7,468 bases of DNA from Octadecabacter sp. (GTDB lineage: Bacteria > Pseudomonadota > Alphaproteobacteria > Rhodobacterales > Rhodobacteraceae), in the NCBI GenBank assembly GCA_018500065.2, contig JAHBAO020000367.1, forward strand, positions 1 through 7,468. The letters are read 5' to 3'. This document shows, piece after piece, positions 5,942 to 7,468 of the stretch. A program made the translations under genes and the position numbers. How positions within the stretch are numbered: position 1 is the stretch's first letter; every line of letters begins with the position of its first letter. The notes beneath the pieces were generated by a model. It saw only the letters and a program-made list of their open reading frames with translations. It ran no database searches and had not been told where the DNA came from.

Positions 5942-6714
5942 CCTGTGCGTTCCCCTATCCCTTGGCGTATTTCCCCGTCCGCCGTAGCCGAGACTAGCGC
6001 GGCCACAACGCCAACGGCAATGGCTTGTGGGTGCTTCCCGAGGCTTGGATCGCCGATGGGACAAGCAATGCGTGAAATTTGTGCTGACGTGTGCCCCATT
6101 GACGCGAGTTTCGATCGAAAGCGCGCCCATTTCGTTGCTGATCCGATCAGCCCCGCGCTGGCGAATCCATGACGAAGTAGCGCATCGCACAGCGCCAGAT
6201 CAATCGTGTGGGAATAGGTCAGAATGAGGTGGTCAGCATCGCTCGGCGCATGGCGCACCGCGAGGATAGGATCGGCCGCCACAAGGGGCGCGACATTGTT
6301 GGGCAGCACATCTGGCATGCGCTCAACCGTGGTGTCGATCAATGTGATTGGGCGATCTTCAAACGGCGCCATGACGTCTGCAATTGCGCGACCAACGTGG
6401 CCAGCGCCCCAAATCCAAAGTGGTGCCTGTGTCGGTTCGACCGAAAGGGCATCACGGACAAAATCAAGCGTTACAACGCCGCCACAACACTGGCCCAGAT
6501 CAGGGCCAAGGGGCATGGTCCGGCGGGCCTGTACCGTGCCGTCGTCCAACATTTGCCGCGCGATTTTTGCGGCCTCAAATTCCAATGCTCCGCCACCGAT
6601 TGACCCATCCTGACCATCCGCCCAGACCCGCATGCGGGCCCCGGCTTCACGCGGAGCTGAGCCTTTGACCCCGGCAACGCTCACCGCGATAAAGGGCTGC
6701 TCGTTTTGGCTCAT
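5938..6714 (-). CDS. xdhC: XdhC, molybdenum-cofactor chaperone for xanthine dehydrogenase
   Basis: XdhC binds the molybdenum cofactor, assists its sulfuration and hands it to the XdhB subunit; this role is known from Rhodobacter capsulatus. The 258-residue protein shows both family domains. The N-terminal XdhC/CoxI part has GSAPREAGARM (18-28), GSIGGGALEFE (37-47) and LGQCCGG (73-79). The C-terminal Rossmann-like part begins with WIWGAGHVGRA (100-110) and includes the block GLIGSATKWARF (188-199) and CPIGDPSLGKHPQAIAV (218-234). The ATG at 6714 is preferred over one at 6903: it overlaps the xdhB stop as ATGA, and the 63 extra residues of the longer form lie within xdhB and resemble nothing in the family. 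Its own Shine-Dalgarno site is poor, so translation probably depends on coupling to xdhB. It overlaps the transporter ATPase start by ATGA. Confidence 0.95.
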   Translation of the reverse strand: MSQNEQPFIAVSVAGVKGSAPREAGARMRVWADGQDGSIGGGALEFEAAKIARQMLDDGTVQARRTMPLGPDLGQCCGGVVTLDFVRDALSVEPTQAPLWIWGAGHVGRAIADVMAPFEDRPITLIDTTVERMPDVLPNNVAPLVAADPILAVRHAPSDADHLILTYSHTIDLALCDALLRHGFASAGLIGSATKWARFRSKLASMGHTSAQISRIACPIGDPSLGKHPQAIAVGVVAALVSATADGEIRQGIGERTG

Positions 6715-7468
6715 GCGCGGGCTCGCTTGACGGCCTGAAGCACCTCTTGCGCCGTCGCGGGGGCCTGCAAATCCGGATAGTTTGACCCACAAGCGCCACA
6801 GGCATGCGCCAATGCCATATGCGCCGAAATCCCAAGCATGAATGGTGGCTCGCCCACCGCCTTTGAGCGATACACCGTTTCGGCGCGATTTTCGCCATCC
6901 CAAAGTGCGACGTTGAAAACCTCGGGTCGGTCACTGCACGCGGGGATTTTGTAGGTGCTGGGCGCATGGGTGCGCAGACGCCCAGCATCGTCCCAAACCA
7001 GCTCTTCGGTTGTTAGCCAACCTGCGCCTTGCACAAAGCCACCCTCAATCTGGCCGATGTCCAACGCGGGGTTCAATGAGGAACCCGCATCATGGAGCAC
7101 ATCCACACGCAACAAGCGGTTCTCACCGGTCAGCGTGTCGATTACGACCTCGGAAATCGCAGCGCCATAAGCGAAATAAAAGAACGGGCGGCCCTTTCCG
7201 GCGATCCGGTCCCACGCCACATCAGGGGTCTTGTAAAAGCCCGTGGCGGATAGGCTGACGCGGTTTTCGTAGGTGGTTTTGGCGGCGTTCGCGAAAGACA
7301 TTTCGGTGTCACCCATCACGACCTGCCCATCGCGGAATACCACGTCCTTAGCCGCAACATCGTGCAGCTCGGCAAGGCACTGTGCCATGCGGTCGCGAAT
7401 AATATCGCAGGCGTTCTGTACTGCCATGCCGTTCAAATCTGTGCCGCTTGATGCGGCGGTCGCGGATG
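6711..7468 (-). CDS. xdhB: Xanthine dehydrogenase molybdenum-binding subunit, C-terminal part only
   Basis: The frame enters from the window edge and gives the last 251 residues of the large molybdenum subunit, which oxidises hypoxanthine and xanthine to urate in the cytoplasm. It opens with SSGTDLNGMAVQNAC, matching the cofactor-binding loop of xanthine dehydrogenases. Further on are HDAGSSLNPALDIGQIEGGF, then a QGAGWLTTEEL stretch, and finally KAVGEPPFMLG, whose glutamate (codon at 6851-6849) corresponds to the catalytic base of the family. These motifs set it apart from CO dehydrogenase and aldehyde oxidoreductases, though a related purine hydroxylase cannot be excluded. A CGACGS stretch near the C-terminus puts two cysteines three residues apart. 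The rest of xdhB, and presumably xdhA (FAD and iron-sulfur subunit), should lie beyond 7468. The gene ends in an ATGA overlap with xdhC. Confidence 0.95.
   Translation of the reverse strand, partial: SATAASSGTDLNGMAVQNACDIIRDRMAQCLAELHDVAAKDVVFRDGQVVMGDTEMSFANAAKTTYENRVSLSATGFYKTPDVAWDRIAGKGRPFFYFAYGAAISEVVIDTLTGENRLLRVDVLHDAGSSLNPALDIGQIEGGFVQGAGWLTTEELVWDDAGRLRTHAPSTYKIPACSDRPEVFNVALWDGENRAETVYRSKAVGEPPFMLGISAHMALAHACGACGSNYPDLQAPATAQEVLQAVKRARA

Noticed and set aside
5942..6190. An 83-residue N-terminal extension of the ABC ATPase.
   Set aside because: It overlaps xdhC in another frame, resembles no ATPase sequence, and the start at 5941 has a ribosome binding site and the ATGA overlap seen at neighbouring junctions.
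6715..6903. A 63-residue N-terminal extension of XdhC.
   Set aside because: It lies inside xdhB in another frame and is unlike the XdhC family, whose usual start matches the ATG at 6714.
7434..7436. A TTG codon as a start for a short XdhB-like protein.
   Set aside because: The frame stays open to the window edge and the residues upstream (SSGTDL) continue the xanthine dehydrogenase motif, so this is an internal leucine codon.

Overview
The window looks like a chromosomal segment of an alphaproteobacterium, most likely of the Rhodobacteraceae (Roseobacter side). The reasons are the moderately high GC content, the xdhB-xdhC pair organised as in Rhodobacter, and the residue style of the proteins. 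This placement is by eye, not by a search. All seven genes I accept lie on the minus strand, so transcription runs from high to low coordinates. The window is gene-dense: the longest stretch without a gene is the 88 bases at 728-815.

Layout in transcription order. (1) 7468-6711: the C-terminal part of the molybdenum subunit of xanthine dehydrogenase (xdhB), cut by the window edge. (2) 6714-5938: xdhC, the molybdenum-cofactor chaperone for that enzyme. (3) 5941-4412: a double-cassette ABC ATPase of the BMP/nucleoside-purine importer type. (4) 4415-3333: the first permease. (5) 3336-3016: a small methionine- and histidine-rich membrane protein of unknown function. (6) 3016-1940: the second permease, which seems to carry an extra segment near its C-terminus. 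(7) 1898-816: the periplasmic BMP-family binding protein, followed by a strong hairpin terminator at 768-795. (8) 727-1: the start of a separate EamA/DMT-family transporter, cut by the other window edge.

Genes 1 to 6 form one tight chain. Four consecutive junctions are ATGA overlaps and the fifth is a TGATG overlap, which points to one mRNA with translational coupling. The binding-protein gene is set apart by 41 bases holding two small hairpins, so it may be expressed at a different level. Together the genes suggest purine salvage or catabolism: an ABC importer brings in a purine base or nucleoside, and xanthine dehydrogenase, matured by XdhC, oxidises hypoxanthine and xanthine to urate. The substrate is inferred from gene context and family and is not proven by the sequence.

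Most of the window is a recognisable system. The part least explained is the 106-residue membrane protein between the two permeases, followed by the apparent insertion in the second permease and the hairpins before the binding-protein gene. I saw no tRNA, rRNA, CRISPR array, insertion sequence or integrase gene.
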